Below are positions 1-11,694 of a DNA stretch of 64,000 nt, piece by piece. The notes beneath the pieces were generated by a model that was not told the DNA's origin, made no database searches, and saw nothing but the letters and a program-made list of their open reading frames with translations. The stretch lies in NCBI GenBank assembly GCA_010093685.1, contig MU006219.1:825531-889530 (forward strand), given 5' to 3'. Position numbers and translations under genes: made by a program. The DNA is from Ophiobolus disseminans (taxonomy: Eukaryota > Ascomycota > Dothideomycetes > Pleosporales > Phaeosphaeriaceae). Numbering within the stretch: the stretch's first letter is position 1; every line of letters starts with the position of its first letter.

Positions 1-336
1 GGCCCTCAGCCTTGCCGCGGTCGCGGTACAAGGTGCTGACTACAACCCGACGTCGTCGCCTTCGTTGCTGGAGCGCGGTGGAATCCGGTGGAAGGCGAAT
101 ACATGCTCTTCGTGCGCTCTTTCACCTTGCTTCTTGGTACCTAAGGTGCAAACATCTTGACCGGCCTGTTTACGCCACATTGGGGCCTTCACGTTCATCG
201 CACCCGCCGCAGCTGGCTGCTTTACAACCTTGCTGAGAACGGCGACAACCATAATCACTGCGTATTAAGCTCTTCCACAACCACTCAACTGGCTCACATC
301 CTTCACCGACAACTGCATCAACCCACAGCAGTTGAC
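1..336. other. Upstream region of the HECT ligase gene
   Basis: This stretch lies at the left edge before the first credible start codon. The frame of the HECT gene is open leftwards to a TTG at 157 but has no ATG before 337, so it is read here as 5' leader. A minus-strand frame (about 258 to 40, with internal ATGs) is open, but I cannot tie it to a family. It could be the 5' end of a divergent gene that continues off the window. Confidence 0.4.
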
Positions 337-3300
337 ATGTTCACAACCTTCTCGGGCAGCACGCGCCGCCCGCGTAACGTCAACCTTGGGGGCCGCAAGA
401 CGAATCCGTTCGGCAGCCCTAGCACCGGCACGGGATCACAAGCCGCCCTCGACCGCGCCCAGCAGGACCGAGCCCAGCGACAGCGCGAGCGGGATACGTT
501 GAACGCAGCCAAGAGGATACAAAGGGTCTGGCGAGGCCATGCCAGCAGAGAGCAGGTCGCGGATGCGCTACGGACGTCATGGGATGCTGAGGGGGAATCG
601 ACAAAGTCGGAAGAAGAGGCACTCGCCCGACTGCAGCGCCTGCTCCGCTTTGCATCCACGAGGAACGAGGGCGACGTGCGGAGAATACAGCGCTATGGCA
701 CTCGACGCATGCAGGTGCAGGCCAGCGCTGCCCCCAACCGAGCATGGACATCCGCATACTTCAGGCTCGAGCGTATAATCCTGACGGTCCTGCAGCGGCA
801 GAGCAATGCCTCTACGCTATCGTGGGACCGCTCTGAAGAGCTTATCACAGTCCTAGGCTTCATCGCCGAGCAAACACCCGCCGAGACCTCTCAGAATGCA
901 AGACCTTACTATCGTACTCTTGCCGATGTGGTCACAAAGATAGCACCGGCTCTAGAGGGCTCTGAGGACTCATACGTGTGGCAGACGATATACGGAACAG
1001 TCATATCACCGCTCAAGAAGGTCACGCCATATACGCTGGATGCGTATGAGGCATTTGGCAATCTCTTTCTCCCGCTGCCGTTGTTCAGTTCTGGCTCAGC
1101 ATCGCCGCCGATACAGTGGTTCCGCGATTCGCTCGCCGATGCGATAAATTACAAGCTTTTAGCAAACGCTCTGGCGACACTCTTCAAAGGGTCAGGCATG
1201 CAGGCTCAACCGGAGCTAAAGACCGCTCCCAGCCGCTTACGTCTACTTGGATCTTTCATCTACTTCCATCGCTATGCCCATAACTTTAATACACCCGAAG
1301 CCTACGCTGTGCACAAAGACTTTGTCTCAGTAGTCTCTCTTTTGCTGAACTCGCTTCCCATCAACATCATTGACGCCGCAAATCCCATTGAGGAGGTCGA
1401 CAGCGACGAAGTAGACGACACAGCATCTGATGCAGTCACCTGCTTCTTGAGGGAGCAAGTTCTGTCCTTGGTGAATCAAGAAGGTATTGGAAGCCTGTTG
1501 ACAGGACTCTCGCAGTCATCTGAGGCGTCGGATGATGAGAAAATTGAAGAAGCACGACAGCTTGCTAACTACGCTCTGGCACTGCTACGCTTCTTCCCAC
1601 GACGTGGTGACGAGATCCGAATGTGGCTCTACATCGGGCCTTCAGATACACGATCCGGAACGAATACACGCAAGCTTCCTGCTATACGGTATTTTTGGGA
1701 GGCGTCAAAGCGCTCGACCGTCTTCGCAACCATCTTCCGTGACTCTCGACAAGCCATAGGGCTTCTCAAGCCAAAATCGTCTTCCGCTGATACCGCCAGC
1801 GCATCTGGTGGCTTCTGGCAGCCGGCGCACCAGGAAGTTGACCGTGAGTCCATACAGGCTGACGAATGGCGAGTCATCCTGGTCTTCTTAGAGCTCTACA
1901 CTTTCGTTCTGAAAGTTACTGATGACGAAGAGTTCTTCTCATCGGGCGGCTCGTCAAGCCAGATTCGCGATAATGGCCTGCCCTTGTCTGAAGTAAGAGA
2001 CTTGACCACATTTTTGAAGAACTTGGGTTTTACGCTATACTTCAATGCGCCAGACATCACCAGTACTGGAGATGACGGTAGCAACAACTCAACAATCAGC
2101 TTCTTCAGCTCGCAAGCGCTGGAAAATGCTGTACGGAAAGAGCCATCTGAGCCCTCTATTGGCGGCGTTGCAGGCTTAAGAATCGACTACGTAAAAGGGT
2201 TGGTGACCGGGCTACTACGGATGGTCTACGAACGAGATTCGAGACGGAAGTTTCTGCCCTCGGATCACTGGTTAATGACCTCACGATTCGACATGACAGC
2301 CTTCATTCCGGCTGTAGTAGAAGAGGAAGAGTCACGCCACAAAATAACCGAAGAAGACGCAGACGATATTGACGACGAAGCAGAAGAAGAGATAGATGAC
2401 ACCCCACAACTAATTGGCACTGGCCGAACGCAACAGCAGAGGAGGCTAGAACGACTACAGCGCAAGCAACGCAAGGCGTCACGGCAACGGTATCTACAAA
2501 CCGTCGCGCCTCGCTTGCAGATTCTGCAAAACATGCCGTTCTTCATTCCTTTCACCACACGAGTCAAAATCTTCCGCGAGTTCGTACATCTAGACATGAC
2601 CAAGCGGAGGGGGAGTGCAGATCCCGAGGCGTGGCGTTGGAGAGTCATGCAGCGGCCCGATGCTGGTCGACACTTCGACAAACATATGGCAAAGATCCGG
2701 AGAGAGAACGAATTTGAAGACGCATTCGAGCAGTTCTACCCTCTGGGCGCGGGACTGAAAGAGCCCATTCAAATCACCTTTATGGACCAGTTTGGTGCCC
2801 CTGAGGCGGGCATTGACGGTGGCGGTGTGACAAAAGAGTTCCTCACCAGTGTCACCGATCGAGCATTTAGACCGACTGACTCGATCGATATGTTCATCGC
2901 AAACGACCAGCATCTACTCTATCCCAATCCCACGGCGGTAGAAGAGCTCAAGGCCGCACTCAGACAAGCTGGGTTACGCGAGAACTCAACAGAGTTCCGG
3001 ATCCAGGTATCCGACTTCCTACAGCGCTACGAGTTCTTGGGTCGCATCATCGGCAAATGCTTGTACGAGGGTATTCTTGTGGACGTCAACTTTGCTCCGT
3101 TCTTCCTCCGTAAATGGGCTTTGACGGGCGGCGAGGGTTCTGCACCCAACGAATCCGGCTATCGTCCAACCCTCAACGACCTCCGTGACCTCGACGAGGA
3201 GCTATATCAAGGCCTTCACAAGCTCAAGACCTACCCGGGCAACGTCGAGGACTTCTCCCTCAACTTCACAGTCACAGACACTGTAACCACAGACCACACC

Positions 3301-3900
3301 ACATCTCCCAAGAAGACCAAAGCCATCGACAAAGAGCTCAAGCCCGATGGTGCAGACACCCCCGTCACTAACCAAAACCGCCTCGTCTACATCAGCTACA
3401 TGGCGCGCCACCGCCTGCAGAACCAACCCTACCTCCAAACCACTGCCTTCCTCCGCGGCCTGCGCCAAATGGTCCAACCTTCGTGGCTCTCCATGTTCAA
3501 CCACTCGGAGCTGCAAACCCTCGTCAGCGGAACCCGCACCTCCATCGACGTCGAAGACCTGCGCCGCAACACCGCGTACGGCGGCACGTATGTCATCGGC
3601 GACGACGGCCTCGAGCACCCAACCGTCGCGCTCTTCTGGAAGACCATGAAAGAAATGTCCGACGACGAGCGGCGCGCGGTCCTCAAGTTCGTTACCAGCA
3701 CGCCGCGCGCACCGCTACTGGGCTTTGGGACGCTGAATCCTAGGTTCAGTATCAGGGATGCGGGGAGCGATCAGGAGAGATTGCCGAGTACGAGTACGTG
3801 TGTTAATTTGCTCAAGTTGCCCATGTATAGGGATGAGCAGTTGCTCAAGGAGAAGTTGCTGTACAGTGTGTTCTCGGGGGCTGGGTTTGATTTGAGTTAG
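337..3900 (+). CDS. hul5: HECT-type E3 ubiquitin ligase, HUL5/UBE3C-like
   Basis: A single uninterrupted frame encodes 1187 residues. The first ATG is at 337, followed by MFTTFSGSTRRPRNVNLGG; the frame is open upstream but without an ATG. An IQ-type motif (AAKRIQRVWRGHASREQ) lies near residue 50. An acidic patch (DDIDDEAEEEIDD) lies in the middle. The C-terminal ~380 residues are a HECT domain, with GIDGGGVTKEF, the GRIIGKCLYEGILVDV segment and the catalytic cysteine in TSTCVNLLKLP (Cys1155, 32 residues from the end, where HECT enzymes carry it). An N-terminal IQ motif plus a C-terminal HECT domain is the layout of yeast Hul5 and human UBE3B/UBE3C. The family extends ubiquitin chains on proteasome-bound substrates. 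The family call is firm; the choice of Hul5 over another IQ-HECT member is inference. Confidence 0.93.
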   Translation: MFTTFSGSTRRPRNVNLGGRKTNPFGSPSTGTGSQAALDRAQQDRAQRQRERDTLNAAKRIQRVWRGHASREQVADALRTSWDAEGESTKSEEEALARLQRLLRFASTRNEGDVRRIQRYGTRRMQVQASAAPNRAWTSAYFRLERIILTVLQRQSNASTLSWDRSEELITVLGFIAEQTPAETSQNARPYYRTLADVVTKIAPALEGSEDSYVWQTIYGTVISPLKKVTPYTLDAYEAFGNLFLPLPLFSSGSASPPIQWFRDSLADAINYKLLANALATLFKGSGMQAQPELKTAPSRLRLLGSFIYFHRYAHNFNTPEAYAVHKDFVSVVSLLLNSLPINIIDAANPIEEVDSDEVDDTASDAVTCFLREQVLSLVNQEGIGSLLTGLSQSSEASDDEKIEEARQLANYALALLRFFPRRGDEIRMWLYIGPSDTRSGTNTRKLPAIRYFWEASKRSTVFATIFRDSRQAIGLLKPKSSSADTASASGGFWQPAHQEVDRESIQADEWRVILVFLELYTFVLKVTDDEEFFSSGGSSSQIRDNGLPLSEVRDLTTFLKNLGFTLYFNAPDITSTGDDGSNNSTISFFSSQALENAVRKEPSEPSIGGVAGLRIDYVKGLVTGLLRMVYERDSRRKFLPSDHWLMTSRFDMTAFIPAVVEEEESRHKITEEDADDIDDEAEEEIDDTPQLIGTGRTQQQRRLERLQRKQRKASRQRYLQTVAPRLQILQNMPFFIPFTTRVKIFREFVHLDMTKRRGSADPEAWRWRVMQRPDAGRHFDKHMAKIRRENEFEDAFEQFYPLGAGLKEPIQITFMDQFGAPEAGIDGGGVTKEFLTSVTDRAFRPTDSIDMFIANDQHLLYPNPTAVEELKAALRQAGLRENSTEFRIQVSDFLQRYEFLGRIIGKCLYEGILVDVNFAPFFLRKWALTGGEGSAPNESGYRPTLNDLRDLDEELYQGLHKLKTYPGNVEDFSLNFTVTDTVTTDHTTSPKKTKAIDKELKPDGADTPVTNQNRLVYISYMARHRLQNQPYLQTTAFLRGLRQMVQPSWLSMFNHSELQTLVSGTRTSIDVEDLRRNTAYGGTYVIGDDGLEHPTVALFWKTMKEMSDDERRAVLKFVTSTPRAPLLGFGTLNPRFSIRDAGSDQERLPSTSTCVNLLKLPMYRDEQLLKEKLLYSVFSGAGFDLS

Positions 3901-4730
3901 ACGAGTCTTGGGGGTATTGGTTTGGGGAAGGCATGTATGGATGGATAGGGGCCGTTGATGGGCTTTGAATAGCTGCGTACATAGGAATGTCACCTTGCTG
4001 CATGTACTGTTTTGGAACGAGCATGAGTATGCAATCTCCATTTTGTATAAGTTTGAATCCATTGCACATATCCTGGTTTGTTCTCTCCGTATCGGGAAAT
4101 AAGATTTATTGACGTAATTGTTACCCTATATCATGCTCCCCGTATCTTGTCGAGCCCAGATAACTACGATACTACTCACATATCTTAGTACACCTGTCTT
4201 CGCCGTGTTTAATCTTCTGTTCTCCTCGTCCGACTGTGCACATATGTTTCAAGCTTACCCATACTCCATGGAAGCAGGTCTATTGCCTATAAGTAGTGCG
4301 TTTCTTTTTCGTGCCATGCTTCCAAAGCAAAGATTTTGGCGCAAGGAAGCAACAAATGCACACAACAAGACAGCGAGAAAGAGCAGACCACAGTAACAGA
4401 ACTAGATTGAAGCGATGAGATGGCGATCTTCTTAGGAGGTGTGTAATCACAATCCTTGTGGCAGATCATGCAATCTTTGCGTGGTATCGCTGCCCTCTTG
4501 GCGTGGGAGAGGTATGATAAGGCTGTTCAGTATCAGACGAGGTGTACAGGGCCTACTTATCATGCTGAGCTGCGGCAAACTCATCGCCGGTATGACTGTT
4601 ACCTTGTCCCGCCACGTGCATCAGCATTCACGAAATCGGCAACGAGGTCGAGAAGTACATGGCTCATCGCATCGGAGTGCCGATCCATCCTATCGGACAT
4701 GCCGCAGTCCCTCAGCTTTGACTTTCTCAT

Positions 4731-5119
4731 CTAGCGTATGTGGGGTAAAACGAGTGGCGAATATCCCTATCCACTTTTGAGGAAGTAGAGGAGCGGCGGC
4801 CTGTCGTCGGGTCGTCGCGCGTTCTGCGAGGATCCGAGTGTGCTTATCGAAAGTTACACATAGATAGGAAGGATTTGGAAGGGTCGTCGGGATGTGAACG
4901 GACGAGAGGCTAGAGCCTCGGGAAGAACAGCGATTCGTCAAGGGAGGGCCTGCAAGATGTCTTCTGACACATCTTTACACCTTTTTCGATGCCCGAGGAG
5001 TGGTAGCAGGCGTTGACATGACGATGCAACATGAGTTGTCTAGCGTATGTGGAGTTGAAGCGTACGTAGCTGGGCTCGAGCTGTATTGACAGGAGGCGTC
5101 TGCTAGCGTATGTGGGGTA
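4731..5119 (+). repeat. Three dispersed copies of a CTAGCGTATGTGG motif
   Basis: CTAGCGTATGTGGGGTA occurs at 4731-4747 and again, identical, at 5103-5119. A variant CTAGCGTATGTGGAGT lies at 5040-5055. All three are on the same strand within 390 bp. Copies one and three are followed within about 35 bp by the related strings GAATATCCCTATCC and GAATATCCATGCG, so the repeat unit may be longer and partly decayed. Confidence 0.6.
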
Positions 5120-5820
5120 GAGCATATCTTTGGCAATCGCCAGGACAGAATATCCATGCGAGGAAAATGGTTCCAGAGAGCAGCGCAGGTTGTTACACAT
5201 AGACGCCTTTGATAGTACCGGGAAAGTGCTAGCAACCATGGCCAATGGGATCTTACAGGCGTTCAAGCTACCTTTCTGCACCTATCAACGGAAGCAGGGA
5301 TTCGAGGCTCGAGATGCTATACTCTATTGGGCCAATAACACGAGGCTAATGTTAGGCACACGTGCATATTTCGAGAAATCCTGGAAGTAGGAGTGGAAAG
5401 GGTAGTTGAGACGTGCATGAGATGGTGCAATTTTGTGAACCCGTACCAAACCATTACGATGATATGACCAGCGGGATATCAAAACGTCGCCTCTTTACTG
5501 CCTACTTCAAAGGCCAGATGTAGTGGATGTAAAGGTAACTTACAGACTCGCAGTTGAACAAGTTGACGTCGATCCTTCGCTATGCGAGAGTGACTAGAGC
5601 CGTTCGTCGCGTGCAGCCTGTGGGTGGATTCCGGCCGGCAAGCTACGTCGCTCATCGCTGCACGTGCTGCATATCTCGCCAAGGATATGATGGCCAGAGG
5701 ATTCAGCTACAAAGCTTGTGAATGTGAACAGATGACCTCGCGCAGCGCAAATAGCATCCGTGGCAATATGTGTCATGGAGGGTCCATATTCCGAACGTAA
5801 CCGGAAGGCGAAGCCAAGGA

Positions 5821-5882
5821 AAGGGTGTCGAAGGCAATGTCGCCGTCTGATAAGGGTGTAGAAGAGAATACCGCCGCCTGAT
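5821..5882 (+). repeat. 31-bp tandem repeat, two copies
   Basis: Two adjacent 31-bp units, 5821-5851 and 5852-5882, both start AAGGGTGT and end in CTGAT. They share the cores GAAG..AAT and CGCCG.CTGAT and differ at a handful of positions. A third copy begins (AAGG) and is lost. No reading frame uses it. Confidence 0.65.
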
Positions 5883-7019
5883 AAGGCTTTGTGTACGCCT
5901 ACGTCGCGGGTGATGAAGGATGCAGAAACGCGCTCTGCCTAGAGAGCCGCGAAATATTGTTGTTGTGCCTGCAGCGCGCTACCACAAGCCACAGAAGCGT
6001 TCTCGGAATGAATAGTGCTGATTTGCCAGCAGCATGTAACAGCTCTGCTTACAGCTTAGTCCGACGCAGGCCGCGATGATTTCACGTGCAAATCCCTAGC
6101 TCAGGGCTCCCGGGATCGCACCGATGCGCATGATCCGTTGACGATGAGCATTAGGCAAGACATTAGGCTGTGTATTTGTAAGGCGGTCTGTAAAGGAGCG
6201 AAGCACTTGTGACCGATCAGTCGGTAGCGGTGCGTTGTGTGTTGTAGCTCGCTGGAGTGTGGTCAAGTCTGAATCGACGACAAGGATTTTGATCTTTGGC
6301 GAATTGACGTCTTTCGCGAATGCCAAGAAACCACATCACTCGTGTCTGGACATCGACGACCTTCCTCCATCTTGACCCCACGAACTGCGTTGATACCGCC
6401 ACCTTGGCTAGAGCCAATAGCTGGAAGTTCGGCCATCTGAACACGATCTTTTAGACCCTGTCATACGTTTTGCCAATGCCGACGTCGCGCTTCGATAACA
6501 TGCACACGTTGACAGGTCTGTGCGCGTGAGCGAGGGATGCTGCAGTCGTTCGGGTTCGGTTCATCTGACATTGTAAGTGCTAGCGCGTGTCTATGGAATA
6601 ATTTTGGTTGATTGTGCGTCGCTTGTCCGGACGAGAGAAGGATGCGTGTTCTGCATCCTCTCCTCACCCATACACGGTCTGCGGTGACGGCGACGGCGCC
6701 ATTCGATGGCTTATCGGCAGCGACCGTATGGTTGATGGCGGCCCGATACGCCACTCTCTGGTATTGAACACCTCTCGGTGGCTTTTTGCAAGAGCAAGGC
6801 GGTGAAGATCACAAGAAGAGAGGCGTGTAATTTGGTTCTTGACCAAGAATGGTTAGCGCGAGAGTGAGCAATTGCGTGCTCTTGCGTGCCATCCGTTGAC
6901 ATCGACCACAAGAGGAAAGCGTGACCGTGCGTCAATCTGCGACTGCGTCAAGGTCACACTTTCCCCACAATCCGCAGCTAGACGATAACTCCCGGGCGCC
7001 GCGTCCGCTACCCTCTATC

Positions 7020-7026
7020 TATATAA
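7020..7026 (+). promoter_or_regulatory. Probable TATA box of the sulfatase gene
   Basis: TATATAA lies in a pyrimidine-rich context (CCCTCTATC before it), 227 bp before the chosen ATG at 7253. A GATAA core, the type bound by fungal GATA factors, lies at 6984-6988; its use here is inference. Confidence 0.5.
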
Positions 7027-7252
7027 GCCCATCCGCATTCTCAAGTTAGAAAACATCACTCTGCCCTTACTCTCCTTGTACAACGACTAGTCAACCAGAC
7101 TTGAAATCGGCCCGAAATAGGCTCTGTGCGCCTCAGTTAACACTTACACTACCCTCCTTGCTACCGGACTCAGGTACTCCTGAAGTATCTCGCAAGATTT
7201 CTCGGCCGCCGCTGCACACGCATTAGTGTCGCGAAGACCTTCAGGAACTACT

Positions 7253-9200
7253 ATGGCTCCGAGTATCCTGCTACCGGAGTCGCCGACACCTTCGTACTCT
7301 CGCCCTACCAAGCTCGAAGCAAACGCGCCGCCAGTCGGAGGGAGCTACTCGTTCAGGGACTCCTCGGCTGGCAGCGGTAACGGTAACGGTCATGGACAGG
7401 GTAAAGGCCACGCGAGTGACAATGCGTTCAACTCGCGCCAACGAGAGGGCAATAACTTTGTCACCTCGCAGTCTCTCCTCCAGCAGTCTCAAGCCTATGG
7501 ATCACAAGGTCAAGCGTCCAAGGGAGCGTCAAAGCGACCAAACATCCTGTACATCATGGCTGACCAGATGGCTGCACCTCTCCTCAAGATGAACGATCCA
7601 GACTCGGTCATCAAGACTCCTCACCTTGATGAACTAGCCAAGACAGGGGTCAACTTTGCAAGCGCCTACTGCAATTCCCCTCTATGTGCGCCATCCAGGT
7701 TCACCATGTGCACTGGACAGCTCCCCTCTAAGATTGGCGGCTATGACAACGCATCCATCCTTGGCCCAGAAGTCCCGACATACGCACACTATCTCCGACG
7801 AGAGGGCTACGAAACTGCGCTCGCTGGCAAAATGCACTTCATCGGTCCCGATCAACTGCATGGCTTCGAGCACAGGCTTACTTCAGATATCTACCCCGGA
7901 GACCTAGGCTGGGCTGTGAACTGGGACAAGCCAGAAGAGCGTCAAGAGTGGTATCACAACATGTCTTCGGTCATGCAGGCAGGCCCTTGTGTGCGATCCA
8001 ATCAGTTGGATTACGATGAGGACGTCATGTTCAAGGTATGCAAGCCCACGTGATAACACAGCGTCTCGATCCATTCCACTTCTCCTTTCGTTCTCATATG
8101 CTGACTGTATTCAATAGGCTCAACAGTACTTGTATGACTATGTCCGGTCAGACCCAGAGTCACGGCGGCCCTTCGCGCTGACTATCTCTCTGACGCACCC
8201 TCACGATCCCTACACTATGATTCGAGAGTACTGGGATCGCTACGAGGGCGTTGACATCCCTCTGCCGAAAGTGGAGATCCCCGAGGAAGAGCAGGACCAA
8301 CACTCGCAGCGTCTCTTGAGGACTATTGAGCTCTGGGGTAACCCAGTACCTGATGAGGCCAAAATCCGTGCGCGACGTGCGTACTTCGCCGCGTGCAGCT
8401 TTGTCGACGATCAGGTTGGTAAGCTCGTTCAGTTGCTGAAGAACTGCTACCTTGACAAGGACACGGTTGTCGTATTCTCGGGTGATCATGGCGACATGCT
8501 GGGTGAGCGAAGCCTGTGGTATAAGATGTCGTGGTTCGAGAACAGCGCACGAGTACCCATGGTCATCAACTGTCCGTCCAAGTTCGAGCCAAAGACAGTG
8601 GGGGAGTCGGTTTCCACCATGGATCTACTACCTACATTCATCGACCTTGCAGGTGGCGACGCCTCGGCAATCCTTCCGATTGATGGATCCAGTCTCCATG
8701 AGTACTTGGTCTCTGACAAGCCAGGTAAGGACGAGGTATTCGGAGAGTACATGGGCGAGGGCACCGTCACCCCCATGTACATGATCCGTCGTCACCAGTG
8801 GAAGTACACTTATTCGCTGGTCGATCCACCTCAGCTATTCGACCTGGTGAATGACCCTCAAGAGCTTCACAACCTTGCGACTTCCTCCAAGCCTCACTAT
8901 CAGGAGGTGCTTGCAGGCTTCGAGGCCGAGGCCCGTGAGAAGTGGGATTTTCAACAGATCCACCAGGACACGTTGAAGAGCCAGCGCATGCGCCAGATTG
9001 CATGGAGCGCTCTCCAGATCGGCCGCAAGGAGTCGTGGGACTACCAGCCACCTTACAACGACAAAGAGCGTTTCATTCGCTCGCACATCCCTCTGGACGA
9101 TCTTGAGCGCCGAGCTCGCTTCCCTGTAGTTGATTACCTGGGTCGCGAGAAGACTGCTGGTGCCAGCCACCACGGCCTCGCAGGCGCCGCTGGCGAGTGA
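7253..9200 (+). CDS. Sulfatase, choline-sulfatase type
   Basis: Two exons, 7253-8035 and 8118-9200, joined by an 82-nt GTATG..AATAG intron in phase 0, encode 621 residues. The frame extends a little upstream only through a GTG, so the first ATG is used. Residues 1-94 are a Ser/Gly-rich extension not usual in bacterial homologues. The sulfatase domain starts at RPNILYIMADQ (residue 95). The modifiable cysteine is Cys145 in the signature CAPSR. A metal-binding VVFSGDHGDMLGE segment follows. The last part, with QRMRQIAWSAL and WDYQPPYND, resembles the C-terminal domain of choline-O-sulfatase, which frees choline and sulfate from choline sulfate. There is no signal peptide, which fits a cytosolic enzyme of sulfur or choline recycling. 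The substrate is inferred. Confidence 0.88.
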
Positions 9201-10269
9201 TGTCCCAAAACTCCCCGCGAGGCTATCCAGGCTCCACTATCGGCGAATAGCCGATCGCAGGTTTCTCTGAATTTCTTTAGCATGCACGGTGATTAGGTCA
9301 GTGGCATGGTTCGCCCTGATACCTTTTGTACAGTTGGTTCATATGCATTGATTGCAGTTAGCGATTTACAACAAAAGGATGGCGTTTTTTGAGCGAACAC
9401 GCTCGACGTATCACTTTGAAAATGCATGGCGTTGGCGTGCTTTTAGGTGTACTTATAACAAGAATACAAGATGAGATTTCTGGTCAAGATATGCTTTTGC
9501 TTGCCGCCAGCCTTCCGCAACCCTTTCCTATGCACCAATAATCAGTTCAGATGTGAGATTGAGAAGCGTGCTTCTAGTATTATCATCCCACTCGTGCTGA
9601 ATATTCTTGTTTCCCAGGATGGAACTGTCCAGCATGCATGGCTAAGCCGATCTTGGGGTCCTCTTGCTGACTGGAGACATGGACCAGAGATGAGGGTGCA
9701 TAACCGTCTTGAGCCAGTTGGTATGCGATTCCTGTCGACAGCATTTACTTCCAGCGGTCGGTCAGGAATGGTTCGCTATCGTAACTCGGGAAGTGTGTGC
9801 GCAACATTAACGCGTGGCGTGGCATGATGGCGGCACAAAGTCTTGGAGCATATTGGCGAGCATCGGAGAATGCTTGTCTTGAGGAAGCAGCCGTTGGTAC
9901 CTAGGTATCGCAAGGGCAAGCTGGAGTACCACTTAAAAACTGACTGATGAGTTTTTCTTTGAGTTATTCCATTTTCGCTCGTGAACAGCACGATAATGAT
10001 AGATAGTGATGCTTTCAATAGTTGATGCACATCAAGGTTTGTGTAGACGAGATGTTTGCAACGTGATGCGAGCGATAAGGGTGCCACGTGAAGTGGCGTT
10101 TCGGAACCTAGCACCCGATGGCGTGTGGAAGCTCCCCATTACGCCCGCATCTCCACTCAACACCCAAACCACAACCCAAACGCCTCGGCACTCACCAAGC
10201 ATACCACTACCTCGAAATCTGTACTAATCTCTCCCAGCCCAAGTCTTGCTCTTGTCTCAGCAGATCAAC
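9201..10269. other. Intergenic, sulfatase 3' flank to RAD6 leader
   Basis: No credible gene is present. The last ~130 bp before RAD6 are rich in C, A and T, as in many fungal leaders. Confidence 0.5.
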
Positions 10270-10950
10270 ATGTCGACCGCCGCCCGCCGCCGCTTGATGC
10301 GCGACTTCAAGGTACGCCACTACACAGGTTGCGGAACGCAGCTTCAGAGCTTTTTGCAGAGAGTAGATGTGCTAACGACTGGTACAGCGCATGCAGACAG
10401 ACCCTCCCGCAGGCGTTTCTGCCTCTCCCATCGCCGATAATGTCATGACCTGGTACGACTCCCGCTCCACCCCGCACGCGACACCTCTATGACCTCTATA
10501 TACACGCAAGTGTGGATCATTACAACCACTAACGCTATGCAGGAATGCAGTCATTATCGGCCCCGCAGACACGCCCTTTGAAGATGGGACCTTCCGCCTC
10601 ATCATGCACTTTGAGGAAGCATACCCGAACAAGCCACCGGGCGTCAAGTTTATTAGCCAGATGTTCCATCCCAACGTGTACGGCACAGGCGAGCTATGTT
10701 TGGACATCCTGCAGAACAGGTGGTCGCCGACATACGACGTGGCAGCGATCTTGACGAGCATTCAGAGGTGTGTCAGCTATGTCGAACTGGGAGATTCAGT
10801 CAGAGTCGAATGCTCATACATGACAGCTTACTCAACGATCCGAACACGTCATCGCCGGCCAACGTCGAGGCTTCGAACCTGTACAAGGAGAACCGCAAGG
10901 AGTACACCAAGCGCGTGCGCGAGACGGTGGAGAAGAGCTGGGAGGATTGA
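10270..10950 (+). CDS. rad6: E2 ubiquitin-conjugating enzyme RAD6/UBC2
   Basis: Four exons (10270-10311, 10388-10452, 10543-10767, 10827-10950) give 151 residues, the usual size of the filamentous-fungal Rad6 (UvsJ). Introns are 76, 90 and 59 nt, and the second has a clear ACTAAC branch site. The UBC fold is complete: MSTAARRRLMRDFKRMQ start, FHPNVY, and catalytic Cys88 in GELCLDILQNRWSPTYDV. The protein ends VEKSWED without the long acidic tail of yeast Rad6. In the family this enzyme works with Rad18 on PCNA and with Bre1 on histone H2B, in DNA damage tolerance and transcription. Phase and family length agree across all junctions, so the model is secure. Confidence 0.96.
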
Positions 10951-11694
10951 TACGGATAACGCAACTGTTGGCAGAATGACATGATGGCATAGGTCAGGAG
11001 TTTCACGGCGCATGGGCAAGATTATACCGGTCATACTAAGGAGTCATGTATGTTTTTGGCTACTTCACGAACAGCGAGGCGCTCCAGGTCGCGTTTTTTA
11101 CTACGGGTTAGTCTCTGGCGACTTAATGAAGCATGCACCCTACTGTTGTGTCTCGTGCAATTGGTGATGTGCGTGGAATGATGTATATTAAAAGCATAAT
11201 AGACCAATGACGGGAGGTGATGATACGATCAGGTGCAAGATGGAACGTGCTGTGACGGAGCTGAGCGTGGGTCAGGATGCGGTCGAGGGCCCTGCGTCAG
11301 GCCGTTGAAAGATGGTTGCGGGGAGGCAGTCGCGATGATGGCGCTACCGGTCCTGCGCCGACCATCAACACGAGCCGAAGCCTGCATCTTGACGTGCAAC
11401 CCAGCCAAGCCCTCGACTACTCGCTGTGCCCACGCACGAACATCGTGTACTGCCCTCTGCCGGGCAACTGGCCTGCATTAATCCGCATGCACTAGGGTGC
11501 CCTGCCTCGACGTCCACATCGGTCCTCTTAGCCAGCAGCGGGGTCCCTTAATTCCCTCTGCCGCGCGCCGAGCCCAGAGACGTGACGGTACCACAACAGC
11601 AGTTCCCACCCAGTTCGCAGCACCTTGCCCCCGAGAGTGAGCAGAGCAAGCAGAGTGTGGCCGCTGGGCCAGAACACCGCACAGCGCCGCAGCC
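10951..11694. other. Intergenic, RAD6 to kinesin
   Basis: No gene recognised. Open frames here are short and lack family signatures. This holds the RAD6 3' flank and the kinesin promoter and leader. Confidence 0.5.

Larger units (their letters stand above)
3901..7252. other. 3.35 kb intergenic region with short repeats
   Basis: No frame here has a convincing start, length or family signature; all open frames are under about 100 codons and overlap each other on both strands. It holds the 3' flank of the HECT gene and, at the right end, the promoter of the sulfatase. Two kinds of short repeat are listed separately (4731-5119 and 5821-5882). A non-coding RNA or decayed gene cannot be excluded. 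Confidence 0.5.

Noticed and set aside
40..258. Minus-strand frame at the left edge as a divergent gene start
   Set aside because: Has ATGs and a possible donor, but the product matches nothing I know and the rest is outside the window.
3901..7252. Transposon remnant or RIP-mutated repeat
   Set aside because: Base composition is not AT-rich, no terminal repeats or transposase-like frames were found; only short repeats are present.
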